Shown here piece after piece: positions 1 to 8,481 of a stretch of 17,536 nucleotides of DNA. The position numbers and the translations under genes were made by a program. The DNA is taken from contig JBFGJY010000052.1 of assembly GCA_041576975.1 (NCBI GenBank), positions 1 to 17,536 of the forward strand, read 5' to 3'. Position 1 is the stretch's first letter; each line of letters starts with the position of its first letter. The stretch comes from JBFGJY01 sp041576975 (lineage in GTDB: Bacteria > Pseudomonadota > Gammaproteobacteria > UBA4575). The notes under the pieces were generated by a model. That model was not told the DNA's origin. It saw only the letters and a list, made by a program, of their open reading frames with translations, and searched no databases.

Positions 1-36
1 AAAAAACCCGCTTTAGTAGCAACTAAAGCGGGTTTT
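1..36. terminator. Strong bidirectional intrinsic terminator hairpin
   Basis: A perfect 15-bp inverted repeat (arms 3-17 and 22-36, GC core CCCGC/GCGGG) closes a 4-base loop. Runs of A on the left and T on the right flank it, so either strand gives a stem followed by a U tract. The minus strand has the longer tract (six T). It may end a plus-strand gene lying before the window, minus-strand transcripts from the outer membrane protein gene, or both. Confidence 0.85.
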
Positions 37-292
37 AACCAATCTTTAACGCTTTAGCTGTACTTTTTTTGCGCCCGCAATCTGAAGCTCAATTCGGCGC
101 TAAGTAAAAGCTAATACATATATAAATTTTTGTCAATGATAGATTTAGACACAAGTCCCATAACGAAAGATAATATTGGTCAGTAGAGTCCCTTGGCAGT
201 AGTAAGTTGCAATAATGATTAGGCACGGCGCAGGATTGGATTCGAGCCAGCTCAATCTTGTTTACGAGCTAATATTAGATTAATTTATTCAA
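37..292. other. Intergenic stretch with no supported gene
   Basis: No ORF with a plausible start and ribosome-binding site was found on either strand. On the minus strand a short open stretch ending at about 52 reads like a lysine-rich protein tail. An in-frame stop about 18 codons upstream makes it a chance reading or a remnant. The sequence is AT-rich, with a small palindrome CTAATATTAG near 270. Confidence 0.5.
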
Positions 293-1168
293 TTAAAATT
301 CGTATTCCAAGCTCCATTTAAGTGTAGTGTGAGGGGTATCACTGTTTAGACCTATAAATAGACCTAAACCAACACTGAGAAGTTGACGATCTTCATCATC
401 GCCAAGCACTTGATTAAAGTATGCGACTGGTCCAGCCCGATGTAAGTCATGATCTCCAAATAGCTTAGCTTCCTCACTTGGGTTCCCTGTATTACCCAGT
501 CGATCAATCGTACTGTATGCTTCTAGTGCTATGTCCCATGTGTTAGATAATTCATATCCAATTTGCATCGCAAAGGTAAAATCTAGTTTATCGTCTTTAT
601 CTGCACCATTGAAAAACTGAACTAGGGCAGGGTTTAAAAGTATCCACCAATCACTAAATTGACCTTCCAATATTGGCCCCAATACAAACGAGTCTGCTTC
701 AGATCGATCCCGCACAAATTGATATTCCGCAAGCATACCCCAACCAATTCCTTGTTTTTCGATGGGGATAAATACTGCCACCCCCTCAAGTGAGAGCTCT
801 CCCAGTTTCAGGGATTCAAATTTGTTGCGTTCGGATAGTGAAGCAGGTTCATCAACACGCTCCTCTTCGTATTCGATTCCAAAGCGAGTGCGAAACCATT
901 TTGATACACCAACTGTGAGTTCTAATGCATATCTTTGTCCAATAACAGAGTTTTCATCAAATTTAAATACACCTGGCTCAACCTCGATGAATTCACGATG
1001 AGGCTGTCCCCATGAATTAGCATTTTGACTCTGAAACTCCCATTGACCGACTTCGATATCTAAATCTTTCACCTCAAACTGAAATACTGCGGGACCACCA
1101 GCGTGGGCAACTGTGAAATTTAAGGTAAAACTAAATAACCATAAGGCTGCCTTAAAATGAGAATTCAA
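293..1168 (-). CDS. Predicted outer membrane beta-barrel protein, function unknown
   Basis: A 291-aa secreted protein of no family I can name. Residues 1-23 form a signal peptide with a hydrophobic core and an AHA cleavage box before GG. The mature part alternates polar and aromatic or hydrophobic residues (for example GWGMLAEYQFV, ALELTVGVSKWF). It ends in LKWSLEYEF, and a C-terminal phenylalanine is typical of barrels inserted by the BAM complex. The start is a TTG, supported by AAGGAG five bases upstream; an upstream ATG near 1190 is out of frame. It probably lies in the outer membrane as a porin-like or surface barrel. It sits downstream of and co-directional with the FadL homologue but 300 bp away, so it probably has its own promoter. 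The barrel call rests on composition and C terminus, not on a recognised domain. Confidence 0.75.
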   Translation of the reverse strand: MNSHFKAALWLFSFTLNFTVAHAGGPAVFQFEVKDLDIEVGQWEFQSQNANSWGQPHREFIEVEPGVFKFDENSVIGQRYALELTVGVSKWFRTRFGIEYEEERVDEPASLSERNKFESLKLGELSLEGVAVFIPIEKQGIGWGMLAEYQFVRDRSEADSFVLGPILEGQFSDWWILLNPALVQFFNGADKDDKLDFTFAMQIGYELSNTWDIALEAYSTIDRLGNTGNPSEEAKLFGDHDLHRAGPVAYFNQVLGDDEDRQLLSVGLGLFIGLNSDTPHTTLKWSLEYEF

Positions 1169-1469
1169 AGAAACTCCTTAAAGTTTGCATAAATATCGGG
1201 ACAGAATGAAAAAGTACGAACCATAATAGGTACGCATAATATATATTATGTAAAATTACTTAGCCCACGAGAATCTTAAGTTCAAGCTAGCCCTACTAGT
1301 ATTTTCCAACAATATCAACCAACCATCACTGTCACAATCACGATCTATCAGGAATTATTAGAAAGGATACAAAGAATCATAAAAAGTATATGAATAATGC
1401 TTTCAGTGAAATTTAATAATCAAGATAAATAGTTAATTTTAAATAGAATCAAATTTTGTTAAATGTTAA
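1169..1469. other. AT-rich spacer with a perfect 16-bp palindrome
   Basis: This stretch separates two minus-strand outer membrane protein genes and contains no credible ORF. A perfect palindrome, CATAATATATATTATG, lies at 1235-1250, about 65 bp upstream of the TTG start of the 291-aa protein. It could be an operator or simply AT-rich promoter DNA. I saw no intrinsic terminator after the FadL gene. Confidence 0.5.
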
Positions 1470-2765
1470 TCAGAATTTATAAACTACTTGTAGGCTTATT
1501 ATATTGGTTTCAGGATCTTCATATTTACCTACTAAGGTATCTGTACCGGCGACACCAGCGATGGGCACTGTAACGTTTAGATCTGCATCCTTGATAAATA
1601 AGTGTGTATAACCAAAATCAAGATTTAGCTTTTCATTTGCAATAAACGAAGCACCTATGGCAAGCCAATGGCGATCTTCATCAGGAATGCGTGGTGTTCG
1701 AGTTTTATCTGGCACCGGTGTTTCATCAAACATGTATCCTGCTCGGAATGTCCATTTATCTGAATAAAAATAATCAACACCTACATTGACTGATATTACA
1801 TTATCCCAACTTTCATCTGTTACATCGTCTGGAAGACCTGCTGTTTTAATACGTAGTTCTTCAAATCGGTCCCAACGTGTCCATCTAAACCCTAAAGAAG
1901 CTCCCCACTTGGATGCAAACTCTTTGTAGACTCCAGCATGTATTGTTTCGGGGAGTACGGCTCTAGCGCTTGCGCTTGCCCTAAAATTGCCTCCAAGAGC
2001 AGGCACCCCGGTAATTTCATTATTGCCGCCATCTAGCTCATGGTCAATTTTAGAACGGTAACCAATGCCCGTACGGAATGTAGTACTGGGATGATGCATA
2101 ACACCAATGTTCCATCCGTATCCCCAATCATCTCCTTCTACTTCTGCAAAGCCCTCAGGCATACCCGGCCCATTTGATAAGGCTCGGCTAAGCGTTGCAT
2201 CTGCATATTGAGCACTTACCCCTACTCCAACTGAAAATGTATCATTTATTTTATATGCGAGAGATGGGTTGATATTTACGGTGACTAATTCGGATTCATC
2301 TGCATGAAATCGACCTACCCATTCACGGTCATAATCGGTTTTAAGACCATAGGGTGCCGTTACCGCAAATCCGTATTTTAGTTTTGGAGTAAGATCCATA
2401 ACGAAATACAGATTAGGTACTAATGAGGTTGTAGCTCCATCCTCATTTCCTCCTGAGCTGGGGATAGTAAGCAGTCCAAAACTTTGTGTAGAAGCTTCGT
2501 TTGAAAATCTAGATTCACCATTTATCACAAACCCAGTTACCTGAATTTGTGTCCCCTCTTGCATAGTAAGCCCAGCTGGATTGTAAAATGCCATAGACAA
2601 GTCATCACCGATGATGCCAAAACCTGCAAATGCTCGCCCAAGCCCCGTACCACTTTGTTCACTTATCTGGAATCCTGCGCTAAATGCAGAAAATGATAAG
2701 GAAAGAATAACAACTAAAAAAAGAAAAGAGTGCGCCTTACACACAATCCGAGTCGAATATTCCAT
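1470..2765 (-). CDS. FadL/OmpP1 family outer membrane transporter
   Basis: A 431-aa porin of the FadL family, which carries long-chain fatty acids or other hydrophobic compounds (hydrocarbons, aromatics) across the outer membrane. Residues 1-29 are a signal peptide ending SAFSA before the mature N terminus GFQISEQSGTGLGRAFAG. That segment is the family's N-terminal hatch signature. AFYNPAGLT at about 59-67 is the conserved NPA/NPG hatch motif. The rest is beta-strand rich and ends in a terminal Phe (VVYKF). The length matches the usual 400-450 aa. The ATG is preceded at 2 bp by a G-rich Shine-Dalgarno (GGGGGAGGGGG on the coding strand). No fatty-acid degradation genes lie nearby, so the substrate is open. 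A cytochrome P450 about 8 kb away may act on similar hydrophobic compounds, but that is only a suggestion. Confidence 0.93.
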   Translation of the reverse strand: MEYSTRIVCKAHSFLFLVVILSLSFSAFSAGFQISEQSGTGLGRAFAGFGIIGDDLSMAFYNPAGLTMQEGTQIQVTGFVINGESRFSNEASTQSFGLLTIPSSGGNEDGATTSLVPNLYFVMDLTPKLKYGFAVTAPYGLKTDYDREWVGRFHADESELVTVNINPSLAYKINDTFSVGVGVSAQYADATLSRALSNGPGMPEGFAEVEGDDWGYGWNIGVMHHPSTTFRTGIGYRSKIDHELDGGNNEITGVPALGGNFRASASARAVLPETIHAGVYKEFASKWGASLGFRWTRWDRFEELRIKTAGLPDDVTDESWDNVISVNVGVDYFYSDKWTFRAGYMFDETPVPDKTRTPRIPDEDRHWLAIGASFIANEKLNLDFGYTHLFIKDADLNVTVPIAGVAGTDTLVGKYEDPETNIISLQVVYKF

Positions 2766-2877
2766 AACCCCCTCCCCCTTTAAGTTGTAATAGCAATTCT
2801 TTTATTATTGAATTTCAAATCGCTATTTAACACTTACACATACTTTACCAAAAAGGAAACAAAGACTGTGTTTTATA

Positions 2878-2904
2878 TTTACATATATATCAGAAGGCTA
2901 TAAT
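2878..2904 (+). promoter_or_regulatory. Candidate sigma-70 promoter for the transferase pair
   Basis: A perfect -10 box TATAAT at 2899-2904 is preceded by TTTACA at 2878-2883. The 15-bp spacer is short, so the -35 assignment is weak. Transcription would start near 2911 and leave a leader of about 58 bases before the first transferase gene. Confidence 0.45.
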
Positions 2905-2968
2905 GCACTCTTGTAGTTATTGGAGAGTTTAAAGTTGAATTCATCTCAGCTATCTTAGCGTCAACATC

Positions 2969-3643
2969 ATGCCTAAGTTGTCAATTATAATTCCTATACT
3001 AAATGAACAGGTATTCTTAGCTAATCACCATGAAATACTTAAATCTCTTCTTTCAGATGGACATGAAATTCTTGTTATAGATGGAGGCAGTACTGACAAT
3101 TCAGTGGATATAGCCAAAGCTATTGGCTGTAAAACTTTAAAAACGAAAACCTCACGCGGATTTCAGTTACATGTTGGCGCCAAGCACAGTAAAAATGAAC
3201 TACTGCTATTTCTGCATGCAGATACATTATTACCTACAAATGCTGCAGAATTAATCTATCATGCACTCACACCAGTTAATAAGCATTGGGGACGATTTAA
3301 TGTAAGATTTTCTAACCAAAATTTAATTTTTCAAATTATTGCTTGGTTTATGAACAAACGCAGCTATCTATCAGGTATTGCAACAGGTGATCAAGCCATC
3401 TTTGTAAAGAGAAAAAGTTATTTTAGCTGTGGTGGTTTTCCAGATTTTCCAATTATGGAGGATATAGAAATCAGTAAACGTTTAAAAAAAATTGCTTATC
3501 CAGTCTGTATTCCTAATGAAGCAATCGCTTCTAGCCGTAAATGGGAAAATCAAGGTGTAATTATAACGATACTTAAAATGTGGAGCTTACGTCTAATGTT
3601 CTTCTTTGGTGTACCGACTGAAAAGCTAGCGAAACTATATTAA
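2969..3643 (+). CDS. GT2-family glycosyltransferase, rSAM/selenodomain-associated transferase 2 type
   Basis: A 224-aa GT-A fold glycosyltransferase. The N terminus SIIIPILNE begins the nucleotide-sugar-binding fold. ILVIDGGSTDNS (34-45) is the usual GT2 aspartate segment, and FLHADT (81-86) supplies the metal-binding HAD in place of DXD. TGDQAIFVKR (139-148) and PIMEDIEISKR (161-171) are hallmarks of the small TIGR04283 subgroup. In known genomes this subgroup often sits with a second transferase (the next gene) and a radical SAM/selenodomain protein. Some members have been linked to arsenosugar-type or other small-molecule glycosylation; the substrate here is unknown. The start is the first in-frame ATG and has no clear Shine-Dalgarno. 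The next gene begins 4 bp after the stop, so the two form an operon. No radical SAM partner is inside the window. Confidence 0.88.
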   Translation: MPKLSIIIPILNEQVFLANHHEILKSLLSDGHEILVIDGGSTDNSVDIAKAIGCKTLKTKTSRGFQLHVGAKHSKNELLLFLHADTLLPTNAAELIYHALTPVNKHWGRFNVRFSNQNLIFQIIAWFMNKRSYLSGIATGDQAIFVKRKSYFSCGGFPDFPIMEDIEISKRLKKIAYPVCIPNEAIASSRKWENQGVIITILKMWSLRLMFFFGVPTEKLAKLY

Positions 3644-3647
3644 ATAA

Positions 3648-4307
3648 ATGTCTGAAGCAAGAACCGTTATTTGTTTCTGCAAATATCCTGAGCCTGGTAT
3701 GGTGAAATCCCGCTTGTCTACTAATTTAGGCGAGGATTGCGCAGTTCAAATATATAAAATAATACTAGAAAATATATTGCAAAATATCTGCATGAGAGAA
3801 TTCGAAGTAGCGCTATATTGTTTTCCCAATATTAATCATTCTTTTTTTGAGTATTGCAGAGATAAATACAATGTGTCATTACATTACCAAGATGGTAATA
3901 ATTTAGGTTTACGCATGTATAACGCAATTAGTGATAAATTAAGTACTAAAAAAAATGTCATTTTAATTGGATCAGACTGTCTTGAGCTCGATTCAGATTA
4001 TATTAATGATGCCTTTCTTGCACTTGATACAAGTAATGATGTTGTGCTTGGCCCTACCCTAGATGGAGGGTACGCTTTGATTGGTGCAAATAGAATTGAT
4101 GCATCTATATTTTGCAATGTAACTTGGGGCACAGATATTGTTTTACAACAAACAGTAGAAAAAATTAAAAGCATAGGATGGACTATCGCCTGTATGCCTT
4201 GCGTGCGTGATATTGATACTTCATCTGACTATCAGTATTTTTCTGAACATAAGAACTTTAAACATTTATTTATCGATATAAACAAAAAGCTCATATCAAC
4301 CAGCTAA
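3648..4307 (+). CDS. DUF2064 / rSAM-selenodomain-associated transferase 1
   Basis: A 219-aa nucleotidyl- or glycosyl-transferase-like protein of the DUF2064 (TIGR04282) family, also GT-A fold. The N terminus carries the signature K-x-P-x-P-G-x-x-K-S-R-L (12-23), which resembles the nucleotide-binding loop of MobA and IspD. GSDC (108-111) is the metal-site region, and GPTLDGGYALIG (135-146) is the conserved substrate loop. WGTD near 155-158 and DIDTSSDY near the C terminus also fit. It is co-transcribed with the preceding transferase, starting 4 bp after its stop. The pair probably performs two steps of one sugar or nucleotide transfer; this is inference from family co-occurrence. Its last 12 bases overlap the end of dusA on the other strand. 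Confidence 0.87.
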   Translation: MSEARTVICFCKYPEPGMVKSRLSTNLGEDCAVQIYKIILENILQNICMREFEVALYCFPNINHSFFEYCRDKYNVSLHYQDGNNLGLRMYNAISDKLSTKKNVILIGSDCLELDSDYINDAFLALDTSNDVVLGPTLDGGYALIGANRIDASIFCNVTWGTDIVLQQTVEKIKSIGWTIACMPCVRDIDTSSDYQYFSEHKNFKHLFIDINKKLISTS

Positions 4308-5288
4308 TGCCACCTCATGCATATTAGCCACCAAATCTGCTGCATGATTAATAATTTCTAGACCTGCATCTTTTTTATATGCGTGCTCACTTAAGTATCG
4401 ACGCCACGTTTTTGCACCAGGTAATCCATTAAATAATCCTAGTATGTGACGTGTTAGAACTCTTAAAGGTACGCCTTTCTCTAACTGTAACTGCACATAT
4501 AATTTGTATTTTTCTAGCACTTCATGACGTGAAAATGTTTTACAAGGTTCACCAAATACATTTGCATCAATATCAAATAAAAAGTATGGATTTTCATAAG
4601 CTTTTCTACCCACCATTACGCCATCAAGGTGCTTTAAATGATTTTGAATTTCAACCATGTCAATTAAACCACCATTAAGGATAATGTTTAGCTGTGGAAA
4701 ATCTTGTTTAAGCCGATATACATAGTCATAACGTAATGGCGGAATGGTTCGATTTTGTTTGGGACTTAAACCTGATAAATAGGCTTTGCGTGCATGAACG
4801 ATTATAGTTGTGCACCCTGCTGCAGCTATGGTTTCTACAAAATTATATAAAATTTTATAACTATCTTGATCATCTACGCCAATTCTAGTCTTTACCGTAA
4901 CATCAATTTCAGTTGCAGTTGTCATTGCTCTGATACAGTCTGCGACAACTGTTGGTTCTAACAACAGACAGGCACCAAATTTTCCAGCTTGTACTCGGTC
5001 ACTTGGGCAGCCTACATTTATATTAACTTCGTCATAATTATATTCAGTTGCATATTCAGCACACTTGGCCATATCAGATGGATCGCTACCACCAAGTTGT
5101 AAAGCAATTGGATGTTCACATGAATCAAACTTTAATAGGTGATCACGATCTCCATGAACTAACGCACCTGTAGTAATCATTTCCGTATATAGCATGCAAC
5201 GCTTTGTTAATAGTCGAGCTAAAAAACGATAATGACGATCTGTGCAATCCAGCATGGGCGCCACACAAAAGCGGTGAGGATTAATCAT
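4296..5288 (-). CDS. dusA: tRNA-dihydrouridine(20/20a) synthase DusA
   Basis: A 330-aa flavoenzyme that reduces uridine 20/20a in the tRNA D-loop to dihydrouridine, using FMN and NADPH. The N-terminal TIM barrel starts at FCVAPMLDCTDRHYR (DusA signature; W is more usual than the C at 15). INVGCPSDRVQ (90-100) carries the catalytic cysteine C94. TVKTRIG (131-137), HARKAYLSGLSPKQNR (165-180), ILNGG and GVMVGRKAY supply FMN and substrate contacts. The C-terminal helical tRNA-binding domain includes ILGLFNGLPGAKTWRRYL. The length is normal and all motifs are intact, so it should be active. It follows the M17 aminopeptidase gene by 20 bp on the same strand, which suggests cotranscription. It is convergent with the transferase pair. 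Confidence 0.95.
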   Translation of the reverse strand: MINPHRFCVAPMLDCTDRHYRFLARLLTKRCMLYTEMITTGALVHGDRDHLLKFDSCEHPIALQLGGSDPSDMAKCAEYATEYNYDEVNINVGCPSDRVQAGKFGACLLLEPTVVADCIRAMTTATEIDVTVKTRIGVDDQDSYKILYNFVETIAAAGCTTIIVHARKAYLSGLSPKQNRTIPPLRYDYVYRLKQDFPQLNIILNGGLIDMVEIQNHLKHLDGVMVGRKAYENPYFLFDIDANVFGEPCKTFSRHEVLEKYKLYVQLQLEKGVPLRVLTRHILGLFNGLPGAKTWRRYLSEHAYKKDAGLEIINHAADLVANMHEVALAG

Positions 5289-5308
5289 ATGTAATCGTCA
5301 AAGGCTAA

Positions 5309-6703
5309 TTATTTTAAATATCGATTCTGTAGAAATTCTACAACTGTTCGCAGTCCCATCGCTTCACCCCCTTTCGGACGACCAGGTCGATTGCGTGTAT
5401 TCCAAGCCATGACATCAAAATGTACCCACCGAATTGTTTCCGGAACAAATTCTTTTAGGAAAAGAGCTGCTGTTATGGCTCCACCAAATAAGCCTGTAGA
5501 GCAATTAGAAATGTCTGCAATATCACTGTTTAATAAATAACGATATGGCTTATACAGAGGTAACTGCCACACTGGCTCATCAACAGCTTCTGCTGCAGTC
5601 ATGAGATCATCTGCGAGAGTGTCATCATTAGTAAAAAATGCTGGCACTTCTGTTCCTAATGCTACTCTTGCGGCGCCAGTCAGTGTGGCAAAATCGATTA
5701 ATATCTCAGGGCTATCTTCAACAGCTTTAGAAATAGCGTCGCATAATATTAAACGCCCTTCTGCATCTGTGTTTTCTATTTCAATTGTTTTACCGCATCT
5801 TGATTCCAACACATCCCCTGGACGATAAGCATCACCGGAAATGGCATTTTCCACAGCTGGAATTAGTACCTGTAGACAAATAGGCAGCTTCATCTTCATT
5901 ATTGCAGTTGCAATACCCATAACATGAGCTGCCCCACCCATATCTTTTTTCATTAATCGCATCCCTTCTGTAGATTTAATATCCAAACCACCACTGTCAA
6001 ACGATACGCCTTTTCCTATTAGAGTGACTCTTGGGTGTTTTGAATTTCCCCAGCTCCACTCAATTAATCGCGGTGGGTGAACACTTGCGCGCCCTACTGC
6101 ATGTATTACAGGATATTTATTTTTCAAAAGATCATCGCCAATATATTCATTCAAATTTGCGTCAAAATCATGAGTGATAGATTGGCAACGCTTGCTTATG
6201 TGCTGAGGAAGCATATCTGATGCCGGTGTGTTGACAAGGTCACGCACTAAAGTTACTGCTTTCAAAACTGCCTCAATTCGGTTTTTATCATGAGCGCCAT
6301 TAATTGAAAGTTTACAAGACCTATTGCTCATTTTTTTATACTGTTTGTATTGATAAGACCCAAGCCCCCAACCAAGAAAATAAAAATCTTTACTTGAGTT
6401 ATCAATTTTTGTGGCAATATGATAACGACCTTCTGGCAATGAACGAGGACAACCTCCAAGTGACCAAGTTATATTTTCTTGATCTGCTATTACAAGTACA
6501 CTATCTAGATTGCCTTGTGCATTGGGAATACACAAGTGGTGGTTAGGTTTTGGTTTAAAACAACTTGTTTGAATCCAATTTTTTATAAAATTATCTTGCT
6601 TGTTCTTCCATTCTTTATACTCTGACCTAAATACAATTTGAATTGGAATGCTGTTTGCATGATCGCCTTCATAAAAATACTGCATCAAATCTGTGCTAGC
6701 CAT
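5309..6703 (-). CDS. M17 leucyl aminopeptidase family protein
   Basis: A 464-aa cytosolic di-metal aminopeptidase (peptidase family M17, PepA/PepB-like) that removes N-terminal residues from peptides. The C-terminal catalytic domain has all expected ligands: K231 and D236 in LIGKGVSFDSGG, D254 in MKKDMGGAA, and D313/E315 in NTDAEGRL. The catalytic K243 and R317 are also present. Spacing between these residues matches E. coli PepA. The N-terminal domain (about 1-140) is poorly conserved and shorter than in PepA, so this is a divergent paralogue rather than PepA itself. The ATG has GAGGA five bases upstream. It is the first gene of a probable two-gene operon with dusA and is divergent from the ABC exporter across 58 bp. 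Confidence 0.92.
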   Translation of the reverse strand: MASTDLMQYFYEGDHANSIPIQIVFRSEYKEWKNKQDNFIKNWIQTSCFKPKPNHHLCIPNAQGNLDSVLVIADQENITWSLGGCPRSLPEGRYHIATKIDNSSKDFYFLGWGLGSYQYKQYKKMSNRSCKLSINGAHDKNRIEAVLKAVTLVRDLVNTPASDMLPQHISKRCQSITHDFDANLNEYIGDDLLKNKYPVIHAVGRASVHPPRLIEWSWGNSKHPRVTLIGKGVSFDSGGLDIKSTEGMRLMKKDMGGAAHVMGIATAIMKMKLPICLQVLIPAVENAISGDAYRPGDVLESRCGKTIEIENTDAEGRLILCDAISKAVEDSPEILIDFATLTGAARVALGTEVPAFFTNDDTLADDLMTAAEAVDEPVWQLPLYKPYRYLLNSDIADISNCSTGLFGGAITAALFLKEFVPETIRWVHFDVMAWNTRNRPGRPKGGEAMGLRTVVEFLQNRYLK

Positions 6704-6761
6704 CTTGTTCCTCGCTATATTAGGCTAAAGTAAAAGTTTCAAAAATTTTATATTGTAAAAC
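6704..6761. promoter_or_regulatory. Divergent promoter spacer between aminopeptidase and ABC exporter
   Basis: This 58-bp AT-rich gap must hold promoters for both directions. On the plus strand a TATATT box (6749-6754) lies only about 7 bases before the ATG of the ABC ATPase. That gene has no Shine-Dalgarno, so its mRNA could be leaderless. The -35 is not convincing. The minus strand carries the aminopeptidase ribosome-binding site. Confidence 0.35.
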
Positions 6762-7685
6762 ATGACTGAGCATGCCTTATCAATATGCGGACTTAGCAAG
6801 ACCTATAATAATCAAGTCATAGCTTTGGACAATGTAGATCTAAAGGTAAATATGGGCGATTTCTTTGCTCTACTTGGGCCAAATGGTGCAGGCAAATCCA
6901 CACTTATAGGCATCATAACATCCCTAATAAATAAGTCTGCCGGCAAAGTTCATGTAATGGGATATGACATTGATACAGATTTCTCTCAAGCTAAGAGTCA
7001 GATTGGACTTGTACCACAAGAGTTTAACTTTAATAACTTTGAGCCGCTAATCGAAATCATCAAAAGTCAAGCGGGCTACTTTGGAATAAGTAGTCGTGCT
7101 GCACTAGAAGCAACGGAAGACTGCCTAGATAAATTAGGTCTCTGGGAAAAACGCAAGGTTACACCTAGAGAACTATCAGGAGGAATGAAACGTAGGCTTA
7201 TGATAGCGCGCGCACTTGTACATGATCCAAAATTACTAATTTTAGATGAGCCTACTGCAGGTGTTGATATCGAAATTCGTAGATCGATGTGGGAGTTGAT
7301 GCGAAAAATAAATAAGGATGGGAAAACGATTATTTTAACAACTCATTATCTTGAAGAAGCAGAAAATCTGTGTCGAAACATCGCTATCATTGATGATGGT
7401 AAAATAATTGTTGACACCTCTATGCGCAATCTTCTAGAAAAATTAACAGAAGAAAGTTTTATCCTTTACCTGCAGCACCCAATACCAAATACATTAAATC
7501 TCAAAAATTATAGTTATGAGATTATTGATGAAAAAACGCTTGAGATTACTTTATCTAACAATATGACGCTATATGGGTTATTCAACGTCCTGAATCAACA
7601 AGGTATAACTGTATTAAGTATTAAAAACAAAACTAATCGTTTAGAGGAATTGTTTCTGACTCTAACTAGAAACACTATTGAATAA
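6762..7685 (+). CDS. ABC transporter ATP-binding protein (YadG-like)
   Basis: A 307-aa nucleotide-binding subunit of an ABC-2 type exporter. The Walker A loop GPNGAGKST lies at 39-47, the Q-loop glutamine in VPQEF at 86, the signature LSGGMKRR at 138-145, Walker B LLILDEPTAG at 158-167 and the H-loop histidine in TTHYLEEAE at 195. The C-terminal 80 residues form the extra domain common in drug- or polysaccharide-type exporters (DrrA/CcmA/YadG class). All catalytic residues are present. It is followed directly by its permease, with overlap or a 7-bp gap depending on the permease start. Sequence motifs and pairing resemble E. coli YadG-YadH, whose substrate is not established. There is no Shine-Dalgarno before the ATG. 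Confidence 0.93.
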   Translation: MTEHALSICGLSKTYNNQVIALDNVDLKVNMGDFFALLGPNGAGKSTLIGIITSLINKSAGKVHVMGYDIDTDFSQAKSQIGLVPQEFNFNNFEPLIEIIKSQAGYFGISSRAALEATEDCLDKLGLWEKRKVTPRELSGGMKRRLMIARALVHDPKLLILDEPTAGVDIEIRRSMWELMRKINKDGKTIILTTHYLEEAENLCRNIAIIDDGKIIVDTSMRNLLEKLTEESFILYLQHPIPNTLNLKNYSYEIIDEKTLEITLSNNMTLYGLFNVLNQQGITVLSIKNKTNRLEELFLTLTRNTIE

Positions 7686-7692
7686 TTCAAAT

Positions 7693-8466
7693 ATGACATT
7701 TGCAAAACAATTGATAGCGCTGCGTACTATTGTAGTAAAAGAAATTCGTCGTTTCGCAAGGATTTGGATACAAACTATTTTGCCTTCAGCAATTACTGTG
7801 GCTCTATATTTTCTAATCATGGGAAAATTTATCGGATCTCAAATTAGTGATATAGATGGCTACTCTTATATTGAATTTATTGCGCCTGGTCTAATTATGA
7901 TGGGAGTCATAACAAATTCCTATGCTAACGCCGTTTCTTCTTTTTATAGTTCAAAGTTTCAGCGTCATATAGAAGAGATGCTTGTATCACCAATGCCGAA
8001 TTACATTATTATTTTAGGTTATATGCTGGGAGGAATTGCTCGAGGTATAACAGTGGGTATCGCAGTTACCCTAGTAGCATTATTTTTTACGCGACTTCAA
8101 GTTCACAGTATTGCTATCGTAGTGATAACATCAATATTAACTGCTGCCCTATTTTCTATTGCGGGATTGATCAATGGTATCTTTGCCAAAAGTTTTGACG
8201 ATATTTCAATTATCCCAACTTTTGTGCTCACGCCATTAACTTATCTAGGAGGAATTTTCTTTAGCATTGAGATGTTACCAAATTTCTGGCAACAGGTTTC
8301 GTTAGCGAACCCTATTCTTTATATGGTGAATAGCTTCAGATTAGGCATACTTGGCATAACTGACGTGAACTTGGCTATCGCCATGTCTGTGATTATTGGA
8401 TTTCTAGTCACATTGTTTCTTATTTGTCTTTATTTATTAAATAAAGGCATAGGGATACGTACCTAA
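7693..8466 (+). CDS. ABC-2 type transporter permease (YadH-like)
   Basis: The integral membrane subunit of the exporter, about 257 aa from the ATG used here. A TTG fifteen bases earlier (7678) would add MNNSN and overlap the ATPase stop by 8 bp; neither start has a Shine-Dalgarno. The protein has the ABC-2 layout: an amphipathic N terminus rich in Arg and Lys (KEIRRFARIW), then about six hydrophobic helices. The segment EEMLVSPMPNYIIILGYMLG contains the intracellular coupling region typical of ABC-2 permeases. NPILYMVNSFRLGILG near the C terminus is another family signature. It most likely works as a homodimer in the inner membrane with two copies of the preceding ATPase. Its stop lies 15 bp from the convergent AAA-FHA gene, with no obvious terminator between. 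Confidence 0.92.
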   Translation: MTFAKQLIALRTIVVKEIRRFARIWIQTILPSAITVALYFLIMGKFIGSQISDIDGYSYIEFIAPGLIMMGVITNSYANAVSSFYSSKFQRHIEEMLVSPMPNYIIILGYMLGGIARGITVGIAVTLVALFFTRLQVHSIAIVVITSILTAALFSIAGLINGIFAKSFDDISIIPTFVLTPLTYLGGIFFSIEMLPNFWQQVSLANPILYMVNSFRLGILGITDVNLAIAMSVIIGFLVTLFLICLYLLNKGIGIRT

Positions 8467-8481
8467 TATGAAGAATTATTT

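Noticed and set aside
230..265. T-arm-like GGATTCGAGCC near the left end
   Set aside because: No acceptor, anticodon or variable arm is found around it.
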